Origin: JAYZQT01 sp036136335
GTDB lineage: Bacteria > Pseudomonadota > Alphaproteobacteria > MPNO01 > UBA830
Reading direction: 5' to 3'
DNA: 54,785 bases
Assembly (NCBI GenBank): GCA_036136335.1
Contig: JAYZQT010000040.1
Location: 1-54,785, forward strand
The position numbers were made by a program, and so were the translations under genes. Positions within the stretch are counted from its first letter, which is position 1; each line of letters opens with the position of its first letter. Of the stretch, positions 25,626 through 33,266 are shown piece after piece. Under the pieces are notes generated by a model. It had not been told where the DNA came from. It searched no databases and was given only the letters and a program-made list of their open reading frames with translations.

Positions 25626-26530
25626 GAGAGCACGGTAGTTTTATTGATTGGATTCCCACGGAGGTATTCAGATGTCGCCATTACCGCCCTTCCGGCTCTC
25701 TGTACGCGGTCGATGCGCAGAGCACTCCCCGCACACGCTACGGTTAGTGTTTCCCCTTTTATCACCTCACCTGGCACTCCAGCGCCTGCTACGGGCGTCG
25801 CTGCCAGGACTCGAAGCCGTTCTCCATCCCGCTCACACCAGACGCCAGGCCAGGGATTAAGCGCACGCACCTGACGCCCGATTGACATTGCATCATCTGT
25901 CCAGTCTATACGTCCATCGCTTCGCGCGAGCTTCGCCGCGTATGTTATCCCTTCTTGTGCCTGGGGTGCCGGCGCAGGTATCGCATCCGCGAGGACCTGT
26001 GTTATTAGCCGACCACCCATCGTTGCAAGTAAATCTTGAAGACTGGATGCAGTATCGTGATCCCTGATTGGAACGGTTTCTACCGCTATGATCGGCCCAG
26101 TATCCAGCCCCTCATCCATCCGCATAATAGTGATCCCGGTCTCAGAATCTCCGGCCAATATTGCCCGTTGGATAGGGGCGGCACCTCGCCAGCGGGGAAG
26201 AAGTGAAGCATGAATATTCAGACAACCGAGAAGTGGGGCGTCAAGTATTGATTTAGGCAGAAGCAGGCCGTAGGCCGCGACCACCGTTACATCTGTCTCC
26301 AATGCATAAAATGCTGCCATCACGTCGCCATCTTTAAGACTATCCGGGTGGCGCACCTCGATCGATCGTTCTTCTGCCACCCTTTGAACGGGTGAAACCT
26401 TTTTCTTCTGGCCTCGTCCCGCAGGACGGGGAGGCTGGGAATACACGCAAATAACGTCGTGTCCTGCATCTATCAACCCGGATAGCGCCGGTACCGCAAA
26501 GTCCGACGTCCCCATAAAAGCAATACGCAT
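25622..26530 (-). CDS. fmt: Methionyl-tRNA formyltransferase
   Basis: Formylates initiator Met-tRNA with 10-formyl-tetrahydrofolate. The 302-residue protein begins MRIAFMGTSDFAVPALSGL, carries the catalytic region CLNIHASLLPRWRGAAPIQ with the Asn-His pair, then GITIMRMDEGLDTGPI, and has the C-terminal RNA-binding domain (RALNPWPGVW). Lies 10 bases downstream of def and overlaps truA by four bases. Confidence 0.97.
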   Translation of the reverse strand: MRIAFMGTSDFAVPALSGLIDAGHDVICVYSQPPRPAGRGQKKKVSPVQRVAEERSIEVRHPDSLKDGDVMAAFYALETDVTVVAAYGLLLPKSILDAPLLGCLNIHASLLPRWRGAAPIQRAILAGDSETGITIMRMDEGLDTGPIIAVETVPIRDHDTASSLQDLLATMGGRLITQVLADAIPAPAPQAQEGITYAAKLARSDGRIDWTDDAMSIGRQVRALNPWPGVWCERDGERLRVLAATPVAGAGVPGEVIKGETLTVACAGSALRIDRVQRAGRAVMATSEYLRGNPINKTTVLS

Positions 26531-26540
26531 TAGCGCCCTC

Positions 26541-27059
26541 TCAAGTTTTTGCTTCTGCTTTTTTTAGTTTTTTTAGCTTACGAAGAATCATACTGCGTTT
26601 CAGGCCCGATATATGGTCTACAAACAGAATGCCATCGAGGTGATCTATCTCGTGTTGCACGCAAGTGGAGAGAGGCCCCTCCAGTGTTCCTTCGCATATT
26701 TCGTTTTCGTAATCCAGATAACGCACTGTCACCCGCTCGGGACGCTCCACCTCGGCAAAATGTTCGGGCAGTGAGAGGCAACCCTCCTCGAGAATGGCAA
26801 CGTCGAGAGATGAATAAATAATTTCAGGATTGGCCATCCGTATCGGGCAGCGCTCTTGCCCCCGAGACGAAACATCAGCGACAATCACCCTTTTTTGCAC
26901 ATCAATCTGGGGGGCCGCTAACCCCACCCCTGGTGCTGCATACATGGTTTCCAACATATCATCCATCAACTGGCGGATTTCTCCATCAACCGCCTTGACG
27001 GTAGCGGACAATTTTTTTAGTCGTGGGTCCGGCGCGGTAATAATAGGCAGTAAAGCCAT
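26541..27059 (-). CDS. def: Peptide deformylase
   Basis: Removes the formyl group from nascent proteins, the counterpart of Fmt. The 172-residue enzyme has motif 1 GVGLAAPQID, motif 2 EEGCLSLPE with the metal-binding cysteine, and motif 3 QHEIDHLDG with two metal histidines and the catalytic glutamate. A frame extends upstream to 27128, but MALLPIITAPDPRLK from ATG 27059 is the usual N-terminus. GAGGGG lies upstream at a rather long distance. It is divergent from rmuC. Confidence 0.95.
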   Translation of the reverse strand: MALLPIITAPDPRLKKLSATVKAVDGEIRQLMDDMLETMYAAPGVGLAAPQIDVQKRVIVADVSSRGQERCPIRMANPEIIYSSLDVAILEEGCLSLPEHFAEVERPERVTVRYLDYENEICEGTLEGPLSTCVQHEIDHLDGILFVDHISGLKRSMILRKLKKLKKAEAKT

Positions 27060-27171
27060 CGAACTTAGCAGCCCCTCTTTCAGATGCCGTTTGGTATTAG
27101 CATAGCCAAAGGTGGTCAAGCGCGACATCGTGGTAAGCCTGATTCGAAAAAGTTCGTGATAGGTTTGGGAA

Positions 27172-28323
27172 ATGGATCCTGTGACGTTAATAACGCTGGG
27201 AATCGCCGTAATTGCTCTTGCATTTGCCGGTTACGCCGGATTGAAGGCTGGAGGAAAGAACCACAACGAAGAAATTGCAAGAACTACCGAGCGCGTTGCG
27301 TCCGCTCAGGCAGAGCTTGCGGGACGCCTTTTCCAGTTGACGGAGGCTGAGGCAGCCAGCCAGAAGTTACTTTCTGAACGTTTACAGAATCAGGAACGCA
27401 CTATTACTAAAACCCTTGAGGAACGTCTTGCCGATCTGAATAGGAGGGTCGGCGACACACTGCAGAAAACGAGTGTCAGATCGTCCGAGGTGATGACCAA
27501 ACTACAGGAGCGCCTCGCGGTAATTGATGCGGCACAGAAAAACATCACCGATCTCTCAGCCCAAGTCGTTCAACTTCAGGATGTTTTGACCAACCGCCAA
27601 GCCCGCGGGGCATTCGGCGAAATCCAACTACAGGACCTCGTGAAAGCCGCGCTCCCACCGTCAGCTTACGCATTTCAGAAAACGCTGAGCAATAATCGAC
27701 GCGCGGACTGTATTCTGAAACTACCAAACCCGCCGGGCACAATCGCAATCGATGCAAAATTTCCACTTGAAAGCTATCATGCCCTGCGTGCGGCCTCTAA
27801 CGACACCACAAAGTCCCAGTATGCCCGCGCATTTTCTGTTGATGTTCTGAAACACGTCCGAGACATTGCCGATCGCTATATTGTTCCAGGCGAAACCGCT
27901 GAATCTGCATTAATGTTTCTGCCTTCGGAAGCGGTCTACGCCGAACTTTACGCCAATCACCCGGAAACGGTTGAGAAATCATATAGAGCAAAGGTATGGA
28001 TCGTTTCACCGACAACACTTATGGCAACACTTAACACCGTGCGTGCGGTACTGAAAGACGCGTCCATGCAAGAACAGGCCGGCGTTATTCAGACGGAGGT
28101 AAAAAAGATGCTGATTGACGTCAGTCGTGTCGACGCACGTGTTGAGAATCTCGAAAAGCACTTCCGCCAAGCAAATGACGACATTGACAAGATACGAACA
28201 TCGACCAATAAAGTCCTCTCCCGGGGTGAAAAGATAGAGCAAATTGAACTTGGTGAGAATGCTGAGGCTGAACAGATAGGGACGAGTGCCAAAATACCGA
28301 CGCTCGGGCCCAACGAAGGTTGA
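27172..28323 (+). CDS. rmuC: DNA recombination protein RmuC
   Basis: A 383-residue RmuC-family protein. An N-terminal membrane helix (VTLITLGIAVIALAFAGYAG) precedes a long coiled coil (~residues 35-140, rich in Glu, Gln and Leu) and the conserved nuclease-like domain with ARGAFGEIQLQDLVK, DAKFPLESY and VYAELYANHPE. E. coli RmuC limits inversion at short inverted repeats; the mechanism is not settled. ATG 27172; short coiled-coil frames read in other frames are shadows. Confidence 0.93.
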   Translation: MDPVTLITLGIAVIALAFAGYAGLKAGGKNHNEEIARTTERVASAQAELAGRLFQLTEAEAASQKLLSERLQNQERTITKTLEERLADLNRRVGDTLQKTSVRSSEVMTKLQERLAVIDAAQKNITDLSAQVVQLQDVLTNRQARGAFGEIQLQDLVKAALPPSAYAFQKTLSNNRRADCILKLPNPPGTIAIDAKFPLESYHALRAASNDTTKSQYARAFSVDVLKHVRDIADRYIVPGETAESALMFLPSEAVYAELYANHPETVEKSYRAKVWIVSPTTLMATLNTVRAVLKDASMQEQAGVIQTEVKKMLIDVSRVDARVENLEKHFRQANDDIDKIRTSTNKVLSRGEKIEQIELGENAEAEQIGTSAKIPTLGPNEG

Positions 28324-28416
28324 ACCTGCACGCAAACGGCCTTTTTCTCAAAAAAACCGATTTTACCGGAGGATGCTTGCTATTATCCAAGTTACAATTC
28401 CGATAAGAAAACATAC

Positions 28417-29628
28417 ATGAAACCATTCTGGCGATCCCCACTTTACGTTTTGTGTGCAGCTACTGCCGTGATATTGATTACAAACGGTTCACGTCAGAAT
28501 TTTGGATTATTCCTTGTTCCCCTCAGCGAGGACCTCGGCTGGGGACGCAGCGAATTTGCCCTTTCAATAGCAATCCAAAACCTCGTAATGGGTGCTGCAG
28601 CCCCCTTCGTCGCAGCCGCAGGTGATCGGCTGGGGCCCATACGGGTCATAGTAATTTCCGGTGTGCTCTACGCCATTGGCGTAGGGTTGATCTCAGTTTC
28701 AAACACGCCTGAAACGATGATCCTTTCCGCTGGTCTTATTGTTGGGCTCGGAGCATCCGGCATTGGGTTCACGCTGCCATTGGCATTGGTGGGGCGGGTC
28801 GCGCCAGAAAAATCACGAACCTTCTGGCTTGGCATAGTTACCGCGGGAGGTTCAGCTGGACAATTTGTCTTCGCACCTACTAGTGCGGGTTTAATTGACA
28901 GTTTTGGATGGTCACAAGGCATCGTGATTCTCTCAATTATCATAGCGTTCGCAATTCCCCTTTCTATATCCATGAAACCTGGAAGCACGGAAACACTCGC
29001 GAAGGCGGATCAGCAAAGCCTGAAACAGGCCTTGGGTAAGGCTAGCCAGCACCGCGGTTACTGGTTGCTGGTAATCGGCTTTTTTGTGTGCGGATTTCAC
29101 GTGCAATTCATTGGAACGCACCTTCCTGGTATTCTTCAGGATTCAGGTGCCGATCAATGGCTTGCCGCCTGGGGATTGGGAACAATCGGATTATTTAATC
29201 TGGTCGGCACGATCATGTCGGGTTGGTTGGGTTCACGCTGGAGCAAGAAAAACCTTCTAAGCCTGCTTTACCTGGCTAGGGCACTGTTGTTTCTAATTTT
29301 TATTCAACTGCCCATAAACGAGTTCACGGTTCTGTGTTTCAGCGCAATTCTTGGGTTACTTTGGCTTTCAACAGTACCATTAACAAGTGGGATAGTCGCT
29401 CAGGTTTTCGGCCCTCGTTATATGGGCACCCTTTTCGCTATCGTGTTCTTTAGCCACCAGCTCGGCAGTTTTTCTGGCGTGTTCTTGGGTGGTTTGTTTT
29501 ACGACTACTATGGCACCTATGAAGCCGTTTGGTGGCTAGCAATTGCACTCGGTGGTCTTGCTGCTCTGATTCATTGGGGAATTGATGATCAACCGGCAGA
29601 GCGCCCGGCGGAGGATTTTGCGAGGTGA
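28417..29628 (+). CDS. MFS transporter (monocarboxylate/OxlT-like)
   Basis: A 403-residue transporter with 12 predicted hydrophobic helices. The N-terminus (SRQNFGLFLVPLSEDLGWGRSEF) and AAAGDRLGPIRV in the helix 2-3 loop match the group that includes oxalate/formate antiporters and monocarboxylate carriers. The second half opens with YWLLVIGFFVCGFHVQFIGTHLP. It is a stand-alone gene after rmuC. The GlcG-like gene downstream could be co-regulated, since GlcG-like proteins often accompany hydroxy-acid use, but the 102-base gap leaves this open. Confidence 0.85.
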   Translation: MKPFWRSPLYVLCAATAVILITNGSRQNFGLFLVPLSEDLGWGRSEFALSIAIQNLVMGAAAPFVAAAGDRLGPIRVIVISGVLYAIGVGLISVSNTPETMILSAGLIVGLGASGIGFTLPLALVGRVAPEKSRTFWLGIVTAGGSAGQFVFAPTSAGLIDSFGWSQGIVILSIIIAFAIPLSISMKPGSTETLAKADQQSLKQALGKASQHRGYWLLVIGFFVCGFHVQFIGTHLPGILQDSGADQWLAAWGLGTIGLFNLVGTIMSGWLGSRWSKKNLLSLLYLARALLFLIFIQLPINEFTVLCFSAILGLLWLSTVPLTSGIVAQVFGPRYMGTLFAIVFFSHQLGSFSGVFLGGLFYDYYGTYEAVWWLAIALGGLAALIHWGIDDQPAERPAEDFAR

Positions 29629-29730
29629 TGTTCATTCGGTTTGTGCACTTTCGGATAACGCGGGATCTCGCAACTTCACTAAGTCATCCTTCTGAAACAA
29701 ACACCCAGTATTAAAAATGAGGGGAACCGA

Positions 29731-30153
29731 ATGACCGAAATATCATCGTCGTTAAAATTGACACATAAAGGGGCACTCGCCGCACTGAACGCTGCGATCG
29801 ACAAGGCTAGCAATATGGACCAACCACAGTGTATTTCTATCGTCGCCGCCGGAGGAAATTTGCTTGCCTTCGTTAGAATGGATGGAGCATTTTATATGTC
29901 GATGGAAACCTCGATCCGTAAGGCACGGACTGCTGCATGCTATGGAGACCCCACCGGCGGACTTCCAGAAGGTATAGATTTAAAACTCGCAGCGGGTACC
30001 GATGGACAACGGATCAACCTGCCCGGAGGGCTGCCAATAATCGTCAACGGACACTGCATCGGCGGCGTTGGCGTCGGATCGGGGACAGGCGAGCAGGACC
30101 GGCAGGTTGCCACAGCAGCTATTCAGGCAATACCGGACAGCGAAAGTTTCTAA
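29731..30153 (+). CDS. GlcG/HbpS-family protein
   Basis: A 140-residue protein of the GlcG/HbpS (formerly DUF336) family: AALNAAIDKASNMDQPQCI, VAAGGNLLAFVRMDGA, SIRKARTAACYG and GLPIIVNGHCIGGVGVGSG are the conserved blocks. Some members bind heme or cobalamin, others sit in glycolate or propanediol operons; no clear function follows. Start ATG 29731 with GAGGGGAA upstream. No signal peptide. Confidence 0.9.
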   Translation: MTEISSSLKLTHKGALAALNAAIDKASNMDQPQCISIVAAGGNLLAFVRMDGAFYMSMETSIRKARTAACYGDPTGGLPEGIDLKLAAGTDGQRINLPGGLPIIVNGHCIGGVGVGSGTGEQDRQVATAAIQAIPDSESF

Positions 30154-30347
30154 CAAACCGCATCACTAACATTTAAAATGAAATATAATGAGCGTTGGTA
30201 ATGCCCAAAAAAAATTACTGTGAACGTAACTTTTTCTCACCTAATTGTGTTTCTTTTCGGATATACTGTGGTTGCGCCATAGCGGAATACGAACCAGGGT
30301 TAAAAAGGTTTGGGCCGTTAATACCAATTAATAGAAAACGGCGCAGG
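30154..30347. other. AT-rich gap upstream of the structured leader
   Basis: No convincing gene. TATACT at 30262-30267 is a good -10 hexamer pointing right, without a clear -35 partner at 17 bases. It may start the transcript carrying the leader at 30348 and the zinc-ribbon gene at 30444. Confidence 0.3.
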
Positions 30348-30400
30348 AGGCGGAATGTTATGGGCAAATGTCCGCCTGCCAACCTACGCAGGCGCATTTG
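30348..30400 (+). promoter_or_regulatory. Leader with two mutually exclusive hairpins
   Basis: AGGCGGA (30348-30354) can pair perfectly with TCCGCCT (30371-30377), covering part of the AGGAGG at 30345-30350. Alternatively CAAATG and GCCTGC (30365-30370, 30374-30379) pair with GCAGGC and CATTTG (30388-30393, 30395-30400), giving a two-part stem with an eight-base loop. The two structures share TCCGCCT and cannot form together, as in attenuator or riboswitch-like leaders. No known family is recognised. Confidence 0.35.
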
Positions 30401-30447
30401 GTGCTGGTTACAACAACGAGGACGAAAAGAGGGAGCCTTTTAAATGA
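30355..30447 (+). CDS. Possible 30-residue leader peptide
   Basis: ATG 30355 follows AGGAGG by only four bases and opens a 30-codon frame (MLWANVRLPTYAGAFGAGYN and more) ending in TGA that overlaps the ATG of the zinc-ribbon gene as ATGA. A second start, ATG 30360, has better spacing but another frame of 27 codons ending one base before the same ATG. One of these may be a translated leader that couples to the next gene. No homologue is known to me. Confidence 0.3.
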   Translation: MLWANVRLPTYAGAFGAGYNNEDEKREPFK

Positions 30448-30623
30448 GTGAAACGAACACCAGCTCGCTGGAAGCGGAGGAACCGGTAGTTGATCACCGG
30501 GCAGCGAGCGATATACCAACCGAACGCGCATGTATGTCTTGCAGTGAAACGTTTGCGAGTGAGGGTTGGCACAACCGCCTGTGTCTGCGTTGTCGCAAAC
30601 GCAGCGAACCGGATTTCGTCTGA
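30444..30623 (+). CDS. Small zinc-ribbon protein
   Basis: A 59-residue protein with a polar, acidic N-terminus (SETNTSSLEAEEPVVDHR) and a compact C-terminal zinc ribbon: CMSC, then 11 residues later, after FASEGWHNR, CLRC. Four cysteines in two CxxC knuckles suit one structural Zn2+. Short proteins of this type are common in Alphaproteobacteria with no assigned job. The start has GGGAG upstream and may be coupled to the overlapping leader frame. It is shorter than usual length cut-offs for annotation. Confidence 0.7.
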   Translation: MSETNTSSLEAEEPVVDHRAASDIPTERACMSCSETFASEGWHNRLCLRCRKRSEPDFV

Positions 30624-30649
30624 ATTACAGTTTCTATTTCTCGAAATTC

Positions 30650-30678
30650 TTGACACCTAGGTCGGGATTTCCTTATCG
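30650..30678 (+). promoter_or_regulatory. Probable promoter of the selenoprotein peroxiredoxin gene
   Basis: A perfect TTGACA (30650-30655) is followed after 17 bases by TTATCG, or after 18 by TATCGG, a weak -10. Transcription would start near 30685, about 70 bases before the ATG. The poor -10 may mean that an activator is needed. Confidence 0.4.
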
Positions 30679-30755
30679 GAAGTGTAAGGCGTGATGAAGA
30701 CTTCATAATGTAAGCGCTACGAAGCACGATGAACCTAAAATAACGGAGAAAGCGG

Positions 30756-31208
30756 ATGGCATTAATTAACGTCGGCGCTGATGCGCCAGATTTTAGCCTC
30801 CCAAACCAGGACGGGGTTACCATAAAGAAAGATGATTTTGTGGGCCGTTACGTTCTGCTCTGGTGGTACCCTAAGGCCGATACACCCGGCTGAACAATCG
30901 AAGGCAAAGGGTTCCGTGATAGAATCCAAGACTTTCAAGATCGAAACACAACTGTCATTGGTATAAGCTATGATGCCCCCGCAGTTAACGGAGCATTTCG
31001 CGACAAATTCACCTTTCCTTATGATCTCTTGAGCGACGAAAATGGTGCTGTGTCTATCGCCTATGGCGTATCTGAGCCAGACAGTGCACGCTCGCCAAGA
31101 AAGTCCGTCCTTATCGGTACGGATGGCTGTGTTGTGGCGTCCTACGACGAGGTGACGCCCGCCGACCATCCCAGCCAGGTAATTCGTGATCTGGACAATT
31201 TATCATAG
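30756..31208 (+). CDS. Selenocysteine-containing peroxiredoxin (in-frame UGA at the peroxidatic position)
   Basis: A thiol-peroxidase-family protein, AhpC/TSA or BCP type, expected to reduce peroxides in the cytoplasm. Reading through a single TGA (30891-30893) gives one unbroken 150-residue protein: GADAPDFSLPNQDG, then LLWWYPKADTPG, the TGA as residue 46, TIEGKGFRD, later FPYDLLSDENGAVSIAYGV and SPRKSVLIGTDG with the conserved arginine. Normal members have TPGCT, so the TGA replaces exactly the catalytic cysteine, as in known selenocysteine peroxiredoxins. The nearby resolving cysteine of BCP is absent (Lys51); the only other cysteine is Cys125. ATG 30756 has CGGAG at seven bases. A SECIS-like hairpin follows the TGA, and a terminator follows the gene. 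No selenocysteine synthesis genes lie in the window. Confidence 0.87.
30909..30927 (+). promoter_or_regulatory. Bacterial SECIS-type hairpin downstream of the UGA
   Basis: GGGTTC (30909-30914) pairs with GAATCC (30922-30927), six base pairs including one G-U, closing the loop CGTGATA. The loop begins 22 bases after the UGA and has G in its second position. These values agree with the description of bacterial SECIS elements: loop 16-37 bases after the UGA, short stem, G among the first two loop bases. SelB would bind here to deliver selenocysteinyl-tRNA. The hairpin lies within the coding sequence. Confidence 0.65.
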
Positions 31209-31229
31209 GGTCGACGCCATTTGAGATGG

Positions 31230-31254
31230 GGGCGGGTAAGTAACCCGCCCTTTT
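31230..31254 (+). terminator. Intrinsic terminator after the peroxiredoxin gene
   Basis: GGGCGGGT (31230-31237) and ACCCGCCC (31243-31250) form an eight-base-pair GC-rich stem with a five-base loop, followed directly by TTTT. It lies 22 bases after the TAG of the peroxiredoxin gene and also insulates it from the convergent oxygenase genes. Confidence 0.85.
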
Positions 31255-31281
31255 CAATGGGGCAGTTTCCCCGGATATATG

Positions 31282-31863
31282 TTAAAGGGTGATGCTTGGG
31301 TTGCGAAGATTCTGATCGTAGTTAATCAGATTGACCTGTTTTACCATAATTTCCCAGCGACCCTCTTTGCGATGAAGCCGATGCCCGTACCAGCCAGCCC
31401 ACGTTCGATAATCCCCCGCATGAAACTCAGTGATTAAGAAATTCGACCGCGTCATTACGGTATTTTTCCGGCCTGTCTTAAAGACTGCAACATTCGTCAC
31501 CATCCGGCTTGTGCGAGATGGCGGCTGTTGCGACCAGACATACTCGCTACCAAGCCGGTAAACTCGGTCTTCAAGGCGACGGCGATCATCAAACGCGATG
31601 GCTACCTCACGGCGTGGATCACCACCACCTGCAGACGCAGGTACCCAGTAGAGGCATTCGGCAGCATATAAAGCTAGCCAGTCGGTATGCCGGGCATCGT
31701 CCAAGAGCCGTGCTTCGCGTTCCAAAACCTGACAAAGCTCATCTCGCCGTGGACGTTCAAGGATTTCATTTTTCTCTAACTGCCACTCACCAAACATATC
31801 AACTAAATCGCGAGAGAATTCGTCATCTATATAATGGGAGGTCTGTGAAGGGTCGTGTTGCAT
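31282..31863 (-). CDS. Aromatic-ring-hydroxylating dioxygenase, beta (small) subunit
   Basis: A 193-residue cystatin-like (NTF2-fold) small subunit of a Rieske non-heme iron oxygenase. EREARLLDDARHTDWLALYAAECLYWVPA is the typical family opening (shown here only as LLDDARHTDWLALY and CLYWVPA), followed by RLEDRVYRL and TRSNFLITEF. It is structural and helps alpha-subunit trimer packing. Six bases separate it from the alpha-subunit gene upstream, so both are one transcript with the glutamine-synthetase-like gene. No ferredoxin or reductase gene is adjacent. Confidence 0.92.
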   Translation of the reverse strand: MQHDPSQTSHYIDDEFSRDLVDMFGEWQLEKNEILERPRRDELCQVLEREARLLDDARHTDWLALYAAECLYWVPASAGGGDPRREVAIAFDDRRRLEDRVYRLGSEYVWSQQPPSRTSRMVTNVAVFKTGRKNTVMTRSNFLITEFHAGDYRTWAGWYGHRLHRKEGRWEIMVKQVNLINYDQNLRNPSITL

Positions 31864-31868
31864 TTTCT

Positions 31869-33236
31869 TCAGACGTCCCGCACGATCTGGATGTTGGGCT
31901 CAGTCGTCATAAGTCGACGGTATTCTTTGAAGTATTCCCGCAAAAACACCTCGTCAGTGGCTGGCCCTTTTATCGTCCCGGCAGCGTCAACCGTAAAGCG
32001 ATCAGGTAAACCAAGGCCTCGATGGATATAGGCCCATTCATCCTCCTCAGCCTGTAGACCAACCTGAATTTGTTCGAAGTTCATCAGATCATCAACCTCA
32101 CCAAAGTTCGGAAATCCTTCCTGCGTGCGCATCCTAATTGCATTTATGTCGTCAACCGCACCGTCAAGGTGGTTATCGTCATCAACGACAGCCGTTCCCC
32201 ACCAGGTGGTATCCGTTTCCGCGACGGAAATGGGCCGAACTACCTGTATGTGGTTGCCTAAAATATGAAGATTGGGAAAAACATTGATATTCATCGGCTC
32301 CGACGCAGCAAGATCCAGAAATTCTTCTGCTCTCGCGGGATGCTCGCTGCGTAACTTCTCTTCAAAGTATTCCATCCCAGGGGCCTTCCCCTCGATTTTC
32401 CACAGCGCACCGGGTTGGCCACGTTCCACATTTCCACGCTTATCCTTGAAATGGTGGCCGTTACCAAAATAGTAAACATACATCGGCGCGGTATCAGGAT
32501 TTTCCTTATAAAATGCCATGCCCTTGTCGGCGGTACCCATCATTCTATTTTCCATAGCGATCAGGGAACGATGCGAGAAGATGACATGGTATCCGTCAGC
32601 TGAGTTATCGTAGACTAGCTTCCAATTACCGTGGAGCTTAAGTCTATTTGCGTTACATAACGCTACTTTTTGGCCCGGGTGCCGATCGACCCATTCTGCC
32701 AGAGGTTTCTTAACCGGGCCCAGATAATCCAATAACGAGGGTGCATCCAGATTTAGGGTTCCAAACACAAACCCTTTATAGGTCTCTACCCGCGGTACCT
32801 GTGCTAGGTTAAATTTGGAATCAGTGAATTCGTCCGCATACCCCTCCGGCCATGGCACCCCGCTGATTTTGCCATTATTGCGAAATGTCCAGCCGTGGTA
32901 GGGACATTGAAACGCCTTGGCTGAACCGGAAGGCTGTCGGCAAATTGTCGAGCCACGATGCGTACATCTATTGTACAGCGCACGCACCCTTCCTTCAGAA
33001 TCCCGAATAAGAATTATTGGCCTCAACCCAAGCCAGGTTTGTATAAAGTCATCGTTTTCGGGGATTTCGCTTTCGTGTCCAAGATATACCCATACAGCCC
33101 CGAAAATTTGATTCATTTCGGCCCGGAAAATTGGTTCTTCGGTATAAATCTGACGGTGAACCCGATCTTCCTGTATTAGGTGATCAAAATCATACTCACT
33201 GACCCTGGTTTTTCGTTGTTGCGTTAGTCCGTCCAT
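31869..33236 (-). CDS. Aromatic-ring-hydroxylating dioxygenase, alpha (catalytic) subunit
   Basis: A 455-residue catalytic subunit with an N-terminal Rieske domain (CTHRG followed by CPYHGW, two Cys and two His for the 2Fe-2S cluster) and a C-terminal catalytic domain with the mononuclear iron ligands in DNSADGYHVIFSH and a later acidic residue near LQAEEDEW. It oxidises a ring or an amine/alkyl substrate using electrons from an unlinked reductase. It is sandwiched between the beta subunit and the glutamine-synthetase-like gene, an arrangement that recalls aniline and other amine-oxidation clusters. Substrate unknown. Confidence 0.93.
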   Translation of the reverse strand: MDGLTQQRKTRVSEYDFDHLIQEDRVHRQIYTEEPIFRAEMNQIFGAVWVYLGHESEIPENDDFIQTWLGLRPIILIRDSEGRVRALYNRCTHRGSTICRQPSGSAKAFQCPYHGWTFRNNGKISGVPWPEGYADEFTDSKFNLAQVPRVETYKGFVFGTLNLDAPSLLDYLGPVKKPLAEWVDRHPGQKVALCNANRLKLHGNWKLVYDNSADGYHVIFSHRSLIAMENRMMGTADKGMAFYKENPDTAPMYVYYFGNGHHFKDKRGNVERGQPGALWKIEGKAPGMEYFEEKLRSEHPARAEEFLDLAASEPMNINVFPNLHILGNHIQVVRPISVAETDTTWWGTAVVDDDNHLDGAVDDINAIRMRTQEGFPNFGEVDDLMNFEQIQVGLQAEEDEWAYIHRGLGLPDRFTVDAAGTIKGPATDEVFLREYFKEYRRLMTTEPNIQIVRDV

Positions 33237-33266
33237 CTCGTGCGGCCCCCAGTGATCATCGGAATA

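Noticed and set aside
30195..30443. 82-codon frame across the gap before the zinc-ribbon gene
   Set aside because: Unconvincing composition and it crosses the structured leader; no family resemblance.
30756..30893. Reading the peroxiredoxin as an ordinary nonsense-mutated pseudogene
   Set aside because: The single stop falls exactly on the catalytic cysteine codon, both sides are otherwise intact and in one frame, a ribosome site, -35 box and terminator are present, and a SECIS-like hairpin follows.
30762..31169. 135-codon frame antisense to the peroxiredoxin gene
   Set aside because: Its protein has no recognisable domain and it exists because the sense gene constrains the bases; the sense strand has a family match.
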